Source: JAKPUX01 sp964436305
Lineage (GTDB): Bacteria; Zhuqueibacterota; Zhuqueibacteria; Residuimicrobiales; Residuimicrobiaceae
NCBI GenBank assembly: GCA_964436305.1
Contig: CAYTCI010000066.1
Span: forward strand, 1 to 22,695
Length of the DNA stretch: 22,695 nucleotides
Reading direction: 5' to 3'
Made by a program: the position numbers and the translations under genes. Shown piece after piece: positions 22,377-22,695 of the stretch (position 1 is its first letter; each line of letters begins with the position of its first letter). The notes under the pieces were generated by a model, which searched no databases, was not told the DNA's origin, and saw only the letters and a program-made list of their open reading frames with translations.

Positions 22377-22695
22377 ATGTCATCCCCATCGCTACGCATG
22401 CTGCTATGTGCGGTGCTGCTCCTGGGCTTTGCTGCCGCGAGCCAGGCCGTGGTCAATCTCGAAAGCGGCAAGGTCGGCGTCCGTATCAGCGATGCCGGCA
22501 GCATCCGCTTTGTCGTCCCGAGCACCGCCGGCACGCGCCAGATCGATCGCATCAATATTATCGCGGCGCTCGACGAAAAGGCGGTCTGCGATTACAACGA
22601 GGACCAGGACAAGCTGATCGCCGCTTACACCCTGCCCTCCACCATCGCTGATGTCGAGGGTGGCGCCTATTATGGCAATGTCGCAAGCAATCTGC
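22377..22695 (+). CDS. Secreted protein of unknown function (3' end outside window)
   Basis: The ATG at 22377 has GGAGG five bases upstream; 106 codons are visible and the frame is open at the window edge. Residues 1-24 are a Sec signal peptide (MLLCAVLLLGFAAASQA). The mature part begins VVNLESGKVGVRISDAGSIR and reads as beta-rich. I do not recognise a family from this piece. It is 84 bp after the carrier gene on the same strand and may belong to the same operon or start a new unit. Confidence 0.8.
   Translation, partial: MSSPSLRMLLCAVLLLGFAAASQAVVNLESGKVGVRISDAGSIRFVVPSTAGTRQIDRINIIAALDEKAVCDYNEDQDKLIAAYTLPSTIADVEGGAYYGNVASNL

Noticed and set aside
1..22695. tRNA, rRNA, CRISPR array, phage or biosynthetic cluster
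   Set aside because: No cloverleaf, ribosomal sequence, regularly spaced repeats, phage structural genes or assembly-line enzymes were seen on either strand by eye; a covariance-model scan was not possible.

Overview
The window looks like chromosomal DNA from a GC-rich, Gram-negative, free-living bacterium. Support comes from an OmpA-type outer-membrane/periplasmic protein, two lipoproteins with clear lipoboxes, several Sec signal peptides, AGGAGG-type ribosome binding sites and many TTGACA-17-TATAAT-like promoters. Classic sigma70 promoters and strong Shine-Dalgarno sites argue against ordinary Bacteroidota. The mix of families (two-component propeller kinase, DUF4384/OmpA, DUF5009, YfcC carrier) fits FCB-related lineages such as Calditrichota or KSB1-like phyla, but this is a guess from memory and not shown by the sequence.

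Region 1 (1-7907, all minus strand) is a signalling block. A large one-piece sensor kinase (outer beta-propeller, Y_Y_Y domain, HisKA_3/HATPase) is followed by a NarL-type response regulator, a group-3-like sigma factor, a small HX3CX2C anti-sigma-like protein, a membrane protein that fuses an AAA-less Lon-type Ser-Lys protease domain to DUF4384, and an OmpA/DUF4384 protein cut by the window edge. The regulator-to-OmpA part has its own promoter at the 3' end of the kinase gene and looks visibly less GC-rich than the rest of the window. This is the best candidate for an undescribed system: a phosphorelay feeding a sigma/anti-sigma switch linked to an envelope protease.

Region 2 (8037-12116) holds metabolic and envelope genes: a DUF5009/HGSNAT-like membrane acyltransferase, a hotdog thioesterase, a transglutaminase-like lipoprotein and a YbfF-like alpha/beta hydrolase. 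A perfect 13-bp stem acts as a shared terminator between two convergent genes. A repeated CGGATT element sits in the DUF5009 promoter.

Region 3 (12166-13626) is a complete IS4-family insertion sequence with 14-bp terminal repeats (13 of 14 matching), a 14-bp target duplication and a hairpin that covers the transposase ribosome binding site. It landed in the 20-bp gap between two back-to-back -35 boxes, leaving both core promoters intact. Downstream is a divergent thymidylate-synthase-family gene.

Region 4 (14626-17903) contains a possible gene remnant, a secreted TPR protein, a GH88/GH105-like lipoprotein and a 102-aa protein of unknown function. Region 5 (17930-22695) is a compact peptide-use operon: a MurR/RpiR regulator with a palindrome just after its own promoter, an M20 (PepT-like) peptidase, a secreted cyanophycinase-like S51 peptidase, a YfcC-type carrier and the start of a further secreted protein. 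No tRNA, rRNA or CRISPR array was seen.
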